Part shown: positions 32,424 through 42,402 of the stretch, piece after piece | How positions within the stretch are numbered: position 1 is the first letter of the stretch | How the letters are laid out: each line of letters begins with the position of its first letter | Assembly (NCBI GenBank): GCA_918797485.1 | Contig: CAKKNE010000005.1 | Location: 3,658,001-3,722,000, forward strand | DNA from: Pelagomonas calceolata | Taxonomy: Eukaryota > Sar > Pelagophyceae > Pelagomonadales > Pelagomonadaceae | Direction: 5' to 3' | Length of the DNA: 64,000 nucleotides | The notes under the pieces: model-generated | Databases searched by the model: none | Told to the model about the DNA's origin: nothing | The model's input: only the letters and a program-made list of their open reading frames with translations | Program-made: the position numbers and the translations under genes

Positions 32424-33326
32424 ATGCCTGGCAGTCCAATGATCCCGGCATTATTGCTGCTTGGCTGGGTTGCACAAGCATTGGACCGTGGCACCGTCTT
32501 GGTTACGGGCGCCTCGCGCGGCATCGGTGCCGCCTGTGCGAAACGACTCGCGAGAGATGGTTACGTCGTCGCCGTGAACTACTGCAGCGACGCCGACGCC
32601 GCCGCGCGAGTCGTGAACGACATCGTGGAGGACGGAGGCTCAGCGGAGGCCTTCCAGGCCGATGTGTCGACTGAACAGGCCGTCGTCGACCTCTTTAACG
32701 CCATCGACGCGTCCCCGCTGCCACCGTTGACGGGCCTGGTGAACAACGCCGGCATCATAGGCTTCGAAATGCCGCAGACGCTGGATACATGTACGACGGA
32801 CGCCTTCGAGGCGATGATGGCGACGAATTTACTAGGACCGCTGATGTGCTGCCGCGAGGCTGCCAAGCGCATGGCGCCTGGATCCGCGGTAGTAAATCTC
32901 TCGTCGGGCAGCGCGTACCTCGGCAGACCATTATTATACAGCATGTCGAAGGGCGCCCTCAACAGCATGCAGCACGGTCTCATCGAGCCCCTCGCGAAGC
33001 AAGGTGTACGGATCAATACCGTGAGTCCGGGCGTGACCGAGACTGATATGGTATCAATCTGTGTGGAAATCAACCAGTGCGTCGGGTGCGCGATGATTCA
33101 GCACGAACGCGCCGTAGAATTTTTGATTTTCACACAGGTATCAATCATCACGGACAGCCCGGAGCGCCTGAAGAAGAGCGAGTCCGACATCCCCATGGGT
33201 CGATTAGCCAAACCCGAGGAAATCGCCGGCGCCGTCTCATACCTGCTGTCCCCCGACGCGTCCTTCACGCACGGCGCGAATATAAGAGTAGCCGGCGGCC
33301 GCGGGCCGGGGACGACGCTTGGGTAA
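32424..33326 (+). CDS. Short-chain dehydrogenase/reductase
   Basis: NAD(P)-dependent oxidoreductase of the classical SDR family, close in wording to FabG/3-oxoacyl reductases. Exons 32424-33050 and 33138-33326, 271 aa. Motifs: TGASRGIG (cofactor binding), NNAG, catalytic Ser in NLSSGSAYLG, and YSMSK (Tyr-Lys pair), then INTVSPGVTETDM. The N-terminus MPGSPMIPALLLLGWVAQAL is hydrophobic and may be a secretory or organellar signal. The 87-nt introner is in frame and stop-free, so an unspliced product would add 29 residues. The substrate is not known. Its stop is only 8 nt from the NPL4 stop on the other strand. Confidence 0.87.
   Translation: MPGSPMIPALLLLGWVAQALDRGTVLVTGASRGIGAACAKRLARDGYVVAVNYCSDADAAARVVNDIVEDGGSAEAFQADVSTEQAVVDLFNAIDASPLPPLTGLVNNAGIIGFEMPQTLDTCTTDAFEAMMATNLLGPLMCCREAAKRMAPGSAVVNLSSGSAYLGRPLLYSMSKGALNSMQHGLIEPLAKQGVRINTVSPGVTETDMVSICVEINQCVGCAMIQHERAVEFLIFTQVSIITDSPERLKKSESDIPMGRLAKPEEIAGAVSYLLSPDASFTHGANIRVAGGRGPGTTLG
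33051..33137 (+). mobile_element. Introner, orientation 1, in SDR gene
   Basis: GT-AG intron, 87 nt. The element (33060-33136) runs from TGTGTGGAAATCAACCAG to TTTTTGATTTTCACACA, an inverted terminal repeat pair. It is flanked by perfect 10-bp copies of GGTATCAATC at 33050-33059 and 33137-33146. The first copy supplies the GT donor; the element end supplies the AG acceptor. This is the clearest and probably youngest insertion here. Confidence 0.88.
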
Positions 33327-33334
33327 ACTAACAC

Positions 33335-34790
33335 TTAGAAGTCGAGGCCCGAGAACGACGCCAGGATCAGCCCGTAGCCCTCGTCGAGCGGCACCGCCCG
33401 GTCGACGACCGACGCGCAGACCGCGGGCACGAAGCCCTGCCGGTCGAAGATGTCCGGGAAACTCATGAGGAACAGCAGGACCCCGAAATCAGCTAAAGCA
33501 TCGACAAAATTCCCCGTCGCGGACCGCGATTGTTTCAAAAGTTCCTTCAGGTCGTCGCGCGTCTGCGGGACCAGGCGGTTCTCCTTCGGGAATTTGGACG
33601 CATAACATGAAGACTGGTGCTGCTTGACGGGCACGTTGCAGAGGAAGAAGGGCGTGTCGACGGCTTCTGCTCTCTTGCCCTCTACTATGGCCGTGTACGT
33701 CTCGTGCACCAAGACGGACGTCAAATTGTCGTCGTCCGGAGCCAAAGCGCCTTCCGCGACCATGGCCATGCACTGCTTCGAGACCTGGTACGCTTCAAAC
33801 GAGGCCTCGCCCGTCTCCGCGACGGATACTCTCACAGTAACAAAGGGCGTCTCGTTCACACCGTCGGCCGCTTCCAACTGCTCGAGGGCCGCCGTGATGA
33901 CCTCCTCTCCGCTCAGGATGAAGCCCTCCTCGCGCGGCGGGCAGGCGACGATCCAGCCCACCCTTTGTAGGCCTAATAAAGCGGCCAACGCCGCCACATC
34001 TTCGGCGCGGTCGTCCTCGAGGAGCTCGAAGCCGCGCTCGGACCTGCGTGGTGTTCGCGTCGCGTCGATGGCGTCGAGGGCGCGCGCGGTCGCCCCGACG
34101 CCGGCGCCGCGACGGCCAGTCGATGGCTCACCGTCGAGCAAAAAAGGACACAGTCACAGACGCCTCCTGCGGCGGCTCGTAGATCGCCTCCACTGTCACA
34201 TTTTTTTCATCATCAAAAGACCCGTATAGGTACCCTACCCGTTGTCTCCGCCAGCCGAGCTGCTGCACGTAGGCCTGGAACGACACGCAGGCGTTCGAGT
34301 CCAGCGACACCCCATGGCAAAAGGCCTTTTCCTGGCGCTTGATCTTGAAGTTGAACTGGTCGTCCATCTCCAGGAAGTCCGTCAGGGTCCAGGCCTTCTT
34401 GATGTCGCCCAGCGCCGCCTGGCCCGGCCTAAAACCTTTGGACGAGCAGTAGTCGTCATACTCCGTCGCGGTGATCTTCCCGTCGGCGCCTATTTTAACT
34501 CTTGCTGCTCCTTTAATGCCGCGGTCCTCCTTTTGGGGCGGTGGCGGGAGGGCGACGGCCTCGCCCACAATTAGGTGGACCATCGCGCCGTTGTCTCCCA
34601 GTCGGCACTGTTGTAACGTAGCAGCGTCATCTAGAGGTTTGTCTCCTTTCGGATCTTTGGACAGCGTTTGTTGGGCGGCCTGGACGTTCTTTTGCTGTTC
34701 TATGAGTTGTTTGACGGCTCCTATTGTGGTCTGCGGGCCCTCGACCTCGAGGCGCCAGGTGCCGGCCTTCGTTCGAATGCGGAGGATCAT
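33335..34790 (-). CDS. NPL4: NPL4, cofactor of the CDC48/p97 segregase
   Basis: With UFD1 it delivers ubiquitinated proteins to CDC48 for extraction and proteasomal degradation. Exons 34790-34132 and 34043-33335, 455 aa, near the length of plant NPL4. Seen: an N-terminal ubiquitin-like domain (MILRIRTKAGTWRLEVEGP), FNFKIKRQEKAFCHGVSLDS, QRVGYLYGSF and VEAIYEPPQ, and an MPN-like C-terminal core (RVGWIVACPP, GFILSGEEVITAA, SKQCMAMV). The 88-nt intron 34044-34131 has a canonical GTGAGC donor and CACGCAG acceptor and contains CGATGGCGTCG. Confidence 0.92.
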
Positions 34791-35034
34791 GCTTCTTTCT
34801 CGCGGTGTTTCGTACGCGGCGGTGGCGCGCGGCGTCGGTGGCGGTGTGCGGCCTCGGCGGCGTCGACGTGCGGCGTCTTCTTATTGTCCTAGAGGCCCAC
34901 GCACGGAGCGATGGCGTGCGCGCGGCGGACCACTCGCTTCTCGCAGCGCTTTGCTGCGGCTGTCGCGTCCGCGAGACCTGCGCCAACGGCTGTCCAGGAG
35001 CGCGGCCGGACGAGCCGGTCTACTCGATGGATGG

Positions 35035-35058
35035 GCTAGTGGCTTTATGGACGCTAGC
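35035..35058 (+). promoter_or_regulatory. Palindromic promoter element, copy 6
   Basis: GCTAGTGGCTTTATGGA then CGCTAGC, 24 nt, perfect outer arms. It lies between divergent NPL4 (245 nt) and the AlkB-like gene (237-260 nt). The surrounding 500-nt spacer (34791-35294) has a 128-codon open frame that is not credited as a gene. Confidence 0.65.
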
Positions 35059-35294
35059 TTGCTCTTTTGCGGCGCTGCTGTTCAACTCGCGAGTCTGGGA
35101 CGTACGGTAAGGTTGGAACCCAGCAGAAGTGCGGAGCGACTAACCACTACTCGCGGAGAGCACGCTCCCAGTTCGCGGACCGGCTAGAGCTGCTGAGGGG
35201 CTCCTGGTGAAAGCACTGCCACACAGCGGAGCGCGACCGTCTGGACGATCTGGAGGCGCGAACGTCTGGGCGACTGGACTGCCACAGCGCAAAA

Positions 35295-36668
35295 ATGCTC
35301 GCCGGCGTCCTCGTGTTCATCCTGGTGGCGCCCGCGACGCCCCTCGCCCCGGCGACGAAGCCGCCCTCGAGCCGCGACGTCGGCCGCCTCGTGAACGAGG
35401 CTGCGACCGTCGAAGACGCCCTCGCGACGGCGCGACTGCTCCCACTGGCTGGCGAGGAGACGCAGCACTGGGAGACGCAAGACGTCCATATTGCGAGACG
35501 ACGCAAGTCGCTGACGGCGCTGCTCCGACGCGTCACGCGCTGGACGGTCGGTGGCGCCGCGGCGGAGGCGCGACGGGGCGTGCTGGCGAACGACGACTTT
35601 ACACGTTGCATGCATCTGCTGGCCGAACCGGGGCCTGCAGAGGCGTACGCCGCCGAGCGACGCGACGGCCTGCGGCTCGTCGCCGCGCTGGCGCAGGCGC
35701 CGGACGCGCTGGCGCCCGTAGCGCAGGACGTCGACGCCGCCTTCCGCGTGGCGCTCGACGAGCTCGACGGCGCGCCGGGCGCCACGACCGGTTTACATTG
35801 GGCGGCAAAGCGCTGCGCGGCCGCCGGCGCGCCCGTGGCCACGTTGGATGCGCTAGGCGCGGCGGAGAGCGCGCTTCGCCTGCCGTTCCGCGTGCACGTG
35901 AACGCCGTGACCCTGCCCGGCGTCGGAGAGCTCGCGGCGGCCCTGCCGCTGCGCGCGGACACGATCGCGACGAAAAGTGGAGCGCTGGTGCTCGAGCGGC
36001 GGCGGACGGCGTGGCTCGCCGAGCCCGGCATCGGGGCACTGGCCTACAGCGGCAAACTCATGGCACCGGAGCCCATCCCCGACGCCGTCCGAAAGATCCG
36101 TGACTCTGTGCAACGGCAGTGCATAAATCAGATTGTCGCGGCGCGTTGCCACCCGACTCACTGATTGATTTGCGCACAGGTCAATGGCATGCTCGACGCG
36201 CCAAAATTTGACTGCGCTTTGTGCAACCTCTACCCGGCGGGCGAGGACGCGGCGTGCAAGTTCCACAGCGATCCTGAGCACGGGTCGCACTGGCACCTGT
36301 CGACAGCCGTCGTATCATGTGGGGAGCCACGGCGATTCGCCTTCCGAAGGATAGGGGCGGAAGATGACGAGCACGACCGCCACTCCTTCCATTTATTTGA
36401 CGGCGATGTCGTTGAGATGTTCGATAATTGTCAAGACATCTACCAGCACGCGGTGTTGGCGCCCGAGGACGCGACGACGAACCAGGGCGCAAGAGTATCG
36501 CTCGTGTTCAAAAACGCGCTGCTCTTGCCGTCCGGGAAGAAGGGGCACGGGCTCCCGGGCTCCGGCACTCGTAGCGACCGGAGAAAGGCGAAGATCAAAG
36601 TCGCGGGCGACGAGCGGCCGAAGCCGAAGCCTGGACGACGGCGGCGGCGAGCTACTGCGTCGCGGTGA
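35295..36668 (+). CDS. AlkB-like 2-oxoglutarate/Fe(II) dioxygenase
   Basis: Oxidative demethylase-type enzyme using 2-oxoglutarate, Fe(II) and O2. Exons 35295-36107 and 36180-36668, 433 aa. An N-terminal hydrophobic leader (MLAGVLVFILVAPATPLAP) suggests plastid or secretory targeting. Residues ~60-235 are Ala-rich and unrecognised. The AlkB core follows: RRTAWLAEPG, LAYSGKLM, FDCALCNLYPAGEDA, KFHSDPEHG (iron His and Asp), QHAV (second iron His) and RVSLVFK (2-oxoglutarate Arg). The end is basic (RPKPKPGRRRRR). Nucleic-acid versus protein substrate is undecided. Confidence 0.85.
36108..36179 (+). mobile_element. Introner, orientation 2, in AlkB-like gene
   Basis: GT-AG intron, 72 nt, one of the shortest. 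The element begins AGTGCATAAATCAG and ends CACTGATTGATTTGCGCACA. The flanks GTGCAACGGC and GGTCAATGGC match at 7 of 10 positions. Splicing restores RDSVNGMLDAPKF. It contains an in-frame TGA, so retention would truncate the protein before the catalytic core. Confidence 0.8.
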
Positions 36669-36742
36669 TAAGTACCTTGTATGTGTCAAACGCCATCGGC
36701 GCGACAGGATAAGTAAGATACGTTAAAGCCGGGGGAGACAAC

Positions 36743-37681
36743 CTAGGCGTCGTCCATCTTCGCATCCCCATCACCGTCCTTCTCGACGGCCTTCGTGATC
36801 GCGTCGAGGAAGCTCTGGACCGGATCACCAGTGAGAGGCGCCGCCTCCAATCCAAAGTTCGCTAGAATGGACGCGTAGTTTTCGGGGGTGAGTAAAGCGC
36901 TCGTCAGCTGCGATAGGGCCTGGCGGAACTGCGGCGCCCGTATGAGCGTCTTCAACTCGTCGACGTTGCGCTGGGACTCGGGCAGGTGCTGCAATAATCT
37001 CTCAACTACTGTTTGATCATTCAACACACCAGAAGCGTCGACGGCGTCGCCCGTCGCCACATCACCCAATGAAACACGCTGTTGTTGGGAGGACATGGCC
37101 GCCGCGAGCGACCGAGCCAGCGCGTCCGAGTCCACGCTTCCAGCGGGTGCAGGTGCAGCGGCGGGCATGTCTAGCGACGCAAAAACGTCCTGGATGTTGT
37201 CCAAGCTCAAAGGTGCTTGCCCGGCAGGAGCAGGCGCCGGATTGTTCCTCAGAGCTCGCAATGAAGCCCCCAAATCAGCACCATCACCATTTAAAGCTTT
37301 ATTTAACTTCTCGACGAGCTCCTTATCGTTACTATCGTCCGCGTCCTGCATCCAGAAGAAGAAGCGCCGGTCCTCCTGGGCCTTGAACTGGAGGATGTAC
37401 ACTCGATCCTCGTCCCGTCCGGTGGACGTCCTTTGGAACTCGGCGTCCCCGGGGAAGACCATGGTATCAATATTGGGATCCACCGCGCAGGGCATCTCCC
37501 GGCTCCTCCATTGAAAATGGTTCACGTCGTCCTTCTTCACGACTATCACTTCTCCTCGGTCCTTTTGTGGTGTGATCCACAACTTCCCGGCGGCGCGCTT
37601 CGCCTCGTCGCGGTGGGGTTCTACTTTACATTTACCGGCCTTGATGGCCACGATGGGCTCGGGGCCGGAGGGTGCGAACAT
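36743..37681 (-). CDS. RPN13: Proteasome ubiquitin receptor RPN13/ADRM1
   Basis: Subunit of the 19S proteasome that binds ubiquitin and recruits the deubiquitinase UCH37. Single exon, 312 aa from the Met at 37681 (MFAPSGPEPIVAIKAGKCK). Residues ~10-115 form the Pru domain (GKLWITPQKDRGEVIV, HFQWRSRE, DTMVFPGDAEFQ, RVYILQFKAQEDRRFFFWMQD). Residues ~200-300 are the DEUBAD-like domain (QRNVDELKTLIRAPQFRQAL, LTPENYASILANFGLE). The frame is open 81 codons upstream but that part overlaps the promoter element region and looks non-coding. Confidence 0.93.
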   Translation of the reverse strand: MFAPSGPEPIVAIKAGKCKVEPHRDEAKRAAGKLWITPQKDRGEVIVVKKDDVNHFQWRSREMPCAVDPNIDTMVFPGDAEFQRTSTGRDEDRVYILQFKAQEDRRFFFWMQDADDSNDKELVEKLNKALNGDGADLGASLRALRNNPAPAPAGQAPLSLDNIQDVFASLDMPAAAPAPAGSVDSDALARSLAAAMSSQQQRVSLGDVATGDAVDASGVLNDQTVVERLLQHLPESQRNVDELKTLIRAPQFRQALSQLTSALLTPENYASILANFGLEAAPLTGDPVQSFLDAITKAVEKDGDGDAKMDDA

Positions 37682-37877
37682 CTTTGCGCGCTGCGTCGGC
37701 GGCGCTCGGTCACGTCGCGGAGGCGAGGAGCTGGTCTGGCCTTTGGAGGGCCGCGGCGTGCACGCAGTTGCGCGCGCGCGGTCCGGGCGATTGCTGCTGT
37801 GAGCGAAGCTCTTGCAGCGCGTGTTGCAGGCCGCGCAGGCGCCGTAAATCGATGCGCCGCGAAGACCTCTGGTTCCC

Positions 37878-37898
37878 TTAGTGTCCTTAAACGCTAGC
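37878..37898 (+). promoter_or_regulatory. Palindromic promoter element, copy 7 (degenerate)
   Basis: TTAGTGTCCTTAAACGCTAGC: the left arm is imperfect, the right arm exact. It lies 197 nt from the RPN13 ATG and 169-189 nt from the divergent PDI ATG. Confidence 0.5.
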
Positions 37899-38066
37899 TT
37901 TATTTTTTTCGGCAGCTCGCACAAGCCACGTGTCGCTGCCTCCCTGCTCGTAGAAGGACGTGCGGACTCGCACTTGCAGTGCCGGCCGCGGAGAAGCCAT
38001 CGCTGCGAGACTTGGCAGTTCTAAGCAATTCTCAAAAAGACAAGCTGTGCACAGCATCCATCTCTG

Positions 38067-39373
38067 ATGATGCGGCCGCTCCTCGTCTGCGCCCTGGCAG
38101 CCACGGCCGCGGCGGAAGTCGTCCAGGTCGACGCCCCGACCGTCGGCGCCTTCCTCGAGAACGCCGCGGACAAATTAGTAATACTCGACTTCTACGCGCC
38201 CTGGTGCGGCCACTGCCAGCGCCTGGAGCCCGTGCTCACGAAGTTTGCCCTGGACCACCCCGACGTCGCCGTCGCTAAAATCGACGCGACGAAACGGATG
38301 AACGAGAGGCTCGCCGATGCACACGGCGCGGACTCCTATCCCACTCTACGGTTCAGAAGGAGCGGTTCTACTGAGTTCGTCGACTACGACGGAGCGCGAG
38401 ACGCGGAGGGCTTCGCATTGCTCGCGGCGCGTTTACAAAAGCCGGCCATCGCGAGGCTCAAAAAGTACGACGCAAAGGCACTGGAGAAACTGACAGTACA
38501 TAAACCGCGCGTCGCCTTCCTGCTGACGGCGCCCTTTGAGGAAAATCTGAAAGAATTTGAAAGCGTCGCGAACGACCTGGCGCATGTGGCGTCCTTTGCT
38601 TTGGTTGATGATCACAAGAATACAGGATTGTACCCGGGCAAGGTGGGCTGCGTCGCGCCGAACGCTTCCGTGCACCGCTTCCCGGGCGGGGACCTGCGGG
38701 TGTCTTCCAGCGTCTTCGCTCGTCTTCGAAGTCGTCGGCGCGATGGCGTGGAGACGTGCTCTCGTCCTTGGCGTCGCGCCGACGATGCGCCGCCGACGCG
38801 TGACCCCCACCGCAGGACTGGGTCGAGAAGCACAACGAGGAGCTCGTATCGTCTTTAGGACCGCACAACTTCCGGCGCATCGGCCTGAAGAGGATGGTCG
38901 TGGCTGCTGTTGTCGACCCCGAGGAGGACCTCGCAGCTCAAGGCGCCGAGGCGCTCATGCGCGCCGCGGCGGCGGGCTTCCATGCGGACATCCGCGAGGC
39001 CTTCGCCTTCGGCGTGCTCGACGGGAGGCGCTGGGACGAGTACATCGCGACGTTCGACTTGCAGGTGTCGGACCTGCCGCGCGTCCTCGTGCTCGATCGG
39101 CCGGCGGAGCGTTTTTTTGACGAGTACCGGCCGCCGGAGACGGGCGACGGCGAGGTCGCGGCCGCGGCGCTGCGGAACTACCTCCGGTCCATAATGAGGG
39201 GCGAGGCGAAGGCGCGGTACCTGAACTGGCGCGGCTTCCCGGACCGGTTGAAGCGGTTCTGGGCGAGGCGCAAGGGGCTGGTGCTCGCGGGGGCTGTCGT
39301 GGTCGTGTTGCTGTTCGTGGCGATCGGGCGGGCGTGCGCCGGTGGGGATGAGGAGAAGGAGAAGGAGGAGTAG
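38067..39373 (+). CDS. Membrane-anchored protein disulfide isomerase (TMX3-like)
   Basis: Catalyses disulfide formation in the ER lumen. Exons 38067-38711 and 38816-39373, 400 aa. Signal peptide MMRPLLVCALAATAAAE, then a thioredoxin domain with active site APWCGHCQ (~residue 50), further thioredoxin-like sequence, a transmembrane helix (LVLAGAVVVVLLFVAIG) and a short acidic cytosolic tail. The order matches TMX3-type PDIs. The donor could be 38700 instead of 38712; both are in frame. The intron contains GCGATGGCGTGG. There is no KDEL. Confidence 0.87.
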
Positions 39374-39418
39374 CGTATATGGCCTTAAGTCTACGAGAAG
39401 CTGTTTCGGAGGGATGAG

Positions 39419-39439
39419 TTAGCGTAGTAAGCCACTAGT
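39419..39439 (-). promoter_or_regulatory. Palindromic promoter element, copy 8 (degenerate, reversed)
   Basis: On the minus strand CACTAGTGGCTTACTACGCT is readable, matching the left half and spacer well and the right arm poorly. It lies 212-232 nt upstream of the SET-protein ATG. Confidence 0.4.
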
Positions 39440-39650
39440 GAATGACAGGGACTTGATCCACCTTGATTGACGTGTACGGGGCGAGGCACTGGTGAGGAGC
39501 TCCCTGTCAATTATACGCTGTCGACGCGCCCTCGACCATACGCCAACAGCGAGAGCACCAGCGCCGCCGCTCCCAGCCCTCACAGCATCGGAGAGGCTTT
39601 GTGCTGCCACAGGACAAGCCGCCCTGAAGCGCAGCGAATCGACAACGATA

Positions 39651-41359
39651 ATGGCTGCGCGATGGCTAGCCCTAACAGCTGCGGCCACGGCCTACCTCCC
39701 GCCGTCGCAGCCCAGGAGAAGCCTACGCTTGCACATGTCCGACGACAGCTGGGCCCAGGAGCTCGCGCAGGCCGGCGGCGGCTTTGAAAGGCAGGAGGCG
39801 TCGCGCTGGCAGAAGAGCGACAGAGGCAAGGCCGACGCCGAGTCACGGGCAAGAAATGATGCCATCCTCAAGTGGCTCGAGGGCAATGATGTGTGGGTCT
39901 CGGAGCTCTCGGGCTGGAACGAGCCGCCCCATTCGTTAGCGTTGGCGACGTCGACGTTCGACGAACTCGAGGGCGAAGATTCTGGGAGAGGGTTGTTGGC
40001 GAGGAGAGCGATAGCCCAGGACGCCATCCTCGCGCGCTTACCTGTCAGGTTATGTATGACGAAAGAAGCGGCGCTGGAAGCGAGGGAGCTCAAGGGCATC
40101 GTTTCGCAAGACACTAACGAGTACGTTGCTATCGCCTTGCTACTCATCGGCGAGGCCCAGAAGCCGAACTCCTTCTGGAGGGAGTATATTGAGGTCCTCC
40201 CGTCCGTCGAAGACGTCTCGGCGACGTTCACCTGGTCCGAAGACGAATTACAATACTTAGAAGGCTCGCCGGCGAGGCAGGCCACCGCGTCGATGCAGGA
40301 CAAGCTGCGGAGGGAGCATGCGTCTATTTTGGAGCAATATCCTCAGCTAGATAGATCAGTATTCACGCTGGAACGGTGGACCTGGGCCTTTTCTAATTTA
40401 TTTAGTAGAGCTATCAGGCTGAAGGCGGGCCGGGTCGACGAGTTTTTGGCCTTGGTGCCGTACATCGATTTTATAAATCACTCGCCGTTTGGATGCGGCG
40501 TCTTCACGTCGACGCGGTCTTCATGAAGACGTCGACGCGATGCCGCGTCGCCGCGACGCCGTCTTCATGATCACACGAGAGTCTACGCGTCGACGCGGTC
40601 GCCGCGACGCCGTCGACGCGGCCGTCAGAGAGTCTACGCGTCGACGCGGTCGTCATGATCACACGAGAGTCTCAACACAGGTTCAGTTCTTCGTACGTCG
40701 ACGCGCGCGCCATCCCCAAGGCCTTCCCCTGGGAGGCCGAGGAGGACGAGGTTGTTTTGTTCGCCGATAGAGCTTATAAACAGTTCGACCAGATTTTTAT
40801 ATCGTACGGCCCGCGGCCGAATTCGGACTTGCTGCTGCTGTACGGCTTTGCGCTCGATAGGAACCCGTTCAATAGCGTCGATTTGGTCGTGGGCGCGAAC
40901 GCGGACCAGGACCCCCTATTCGACCAGAAGCGGGCCTTCGCGGCGAGTGCGGGTAGAGATGTCGCGAGAGCCGCGTTTCCCTTGTATGCCGATCGCTACC
41001 CCGATGAATTGGTGCAGTTCCTGCGCATGGCCTGCGCCACGATGGAGCACCTCGGGAATTTGCCGCTAAATGCGCCGGAGACGTACGTGGACATTGTTTC
41101 CTTGGACAATGAATTGGCCGTGTTGGAGACGATCCGGGAAGCCGCCACTAGCGCTCTCAATGCGTATCCGCCACCCAATGACGACATCCCGGCGGCGTTC
41201 CTGTCGCGGAACCAGCGCATGGCGCGGCGCCTCGTGCAGACCGAACAGCGCATCCTGCAGAAGACCGTCGCGGCGACGGAGCGGAAGGCGCGGGAGCTGC
41301 AGAGTGCGCCGCCTTCCTTCGAGCGGCGGACGCCGGACCTGCTGTCGAACTTTAAGTAG
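39651..41359 (+). CDS. SET-domain protein methyltransferase (Rubisco LSMT-like), plastid
   Basis: Lysine methyltransferase of the LSMT/SETD3/SETD6 family. Exons 39651-40486 and 40681-41359, 504 aa. The Met at 39651 is chosen because MAARWLALTAAATAYLPPSQ is a signal peptide with an AYLPP cleavage context typical of secondary-plastid targeting; the frame is open 53 codons upstream. SET motifs: GRGLLARRAI, LVPYIDFINHSP joined to FSSSYVDAR across the intron, and VLFADRAYKQFDQIFISYGP. The Rubisco-binding helical domain follows. A plastid target such as Rubisco or aldolase is inference. The 194-nt intron is repeat-rich. Confidence 0.87.
40487..40680 (+). mobile_element. Introner-like intron with internal repeats, GTCAGAGAGTC family
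   Basis: GT-AG intron, 194 nt, with a CAACACAG acceptor. A 24-bp unit starting GAGAGTCTACGCGTCGACGC occurs exactly twice (40577-40600 and 40628-40651). A second unit with TCATGATCACACGAGAGTCT occurs twice (from 40564 and 40653). The GTCAGAGAGTCTACGCGT string is shared with the pyruvate kinase intron. The element looks internally expanded. Confidence 0.6.
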
Positions 41360-41413
41360 TCTCCGTGTATTGTCGCGGCGATGGCGTCTAGGAGCTGTGA
41401 TTTCGCTGTCTTT

Positions 41414-41428
41414 GAGAGAGAGAGAGAG
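41414..41428. repeat. (GA)n microsatellite
   Basis: Short GAGAGA run of 15 nt just after the SET-gene stop codon. Confidence 0.8.
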
Positions 41429-41474
41429 TCGCTTATTGAACCCATCCCCAGGTAGTACGGGACGAACTTTTTTT

Positions 41475-41497
41475 GCTAGCGGCATGTAAGACACTAG
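41475..41497 (-). promoter_or_regulatory. Palindromic promoter element, copy 9 (reversed)
   Basis: On the minus strand it reads CTAGTGTCTTACATGCCGCT then AGC. It lies 151-173 nt upstream of the 41648 ATG. Confidence 0.65.
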
Positions 41498-41647
41498 AAC
41501 CAGCTCAATGGCCCGAATTGTGCTTTGTGCGTGAGCGCTGCGATTCGAAATCCAGCATTTCCTGCATTCTGGAGACGTTCTAACACACAGCTACGCGTTC
41601 AACAAGAAGAGCGGTGACTGAAAGACGTATAACAGCAGTCTGACACG

Positions 41648-42345
41648 ATGCTCCGCCAGCTCTTCTTTTTGACGGCGTGCGCCAGCGCCTTCCTGCCAAA
41701 CAGGCCGCGCTGCGGACCGAAACCGCTCCGCGCCGAGACGGAGGACGACAACCTCGTCGTCGACGACGCCGCGCGCGCGTCGCTGGAAAAGCTCGCGCTC
41801 ATGACGCGGTCGAGGCTGATGAAAGGCCGCGCCCGAAGTCGTCGGGCACCGCGCGGCGGCGGCGCGCGGAGGAGCGCAAGCTCGTCGAGGTCCTCGGCCG
41901 GACGACGGAACCCGAACAGTTCAAAGCTGCGATCGACGGCCTCTGGAGCCTCTGGTTCTCGGAGCGAGGCAGCGAGAACAAGGCGAAGCTCGAGGCCGTC
42001 GACCGGCTCATCTCCGAGGGCGAGGCCTCGCAGTGGGTCGAGGCGTCCGAGGCCGCGCGGAAGCTGGCCGAGGAGCACGACGACTGGCCCGAGGCCCTGA
42101 ACCGGCTAGCTACCGTTGAGTACCTGCGGGGCGAATATGACGTTTCAGTCGAGCTCTGCAAGAAGGTCCTCGCCGCGAAAATCCACCATTTCGGCGCCCT
42201 GTCGGGCATCTGCATGTGCTACCAGAAGCTTGGGGATGAAGAAGCGCTCGCCGAGTGGCGGGAGCGCATGCTGCCGAACGACCCGTCGGCGCGGCGGCGC
42301 TGGGCCGACCGGGCGATTCGTGCGCTAGACCGGTTGGATGGATAA
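41648..42345 (+). CDS. Plastid-targeted TPR-like protein with an apparent frameshift
   Basis: The start MLRQLFFLTACASAFLPNRP is a signal peptide followed by the ASAF motif that directs proteins to secondary plastids. The first frame runs to about MTRSRLMKGRA (near 41836). The rest lies in another frame: RAEERKLVEVLGRTTEPEQF, then FKAAIDGLWSLWFSERGSENK and two TPR-like repeats (WPEALNRLATVEYLRGEYDV, FGALSGICMCYQKLGDEEAL). One missing base near 41836-41850 would join them into about 231 aa; no intron with good sites fits. The partner is unknown. Confidence 0.65.
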
Positions 42346-42402
42346 GATATTTCGTGTGTGCTACAATGAATTAATCTTTATAAACGTGAATTGGCTGGAG
42401 CT

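Noticed and set aside
34724-35110. 128-codon frame between NPL4 and the AlkB-like gene with a hydrophobic end
   Set aside because: It overlaps the NPL4 start on the other strand and its hydrophobic part is created by the palindromic promoter element.
41525-41545. Possible tRNA T-loop (GATTCGAAATCC)
   Set aside because: No acceptor stem, D-arm or anticodon arm can be folded around it.
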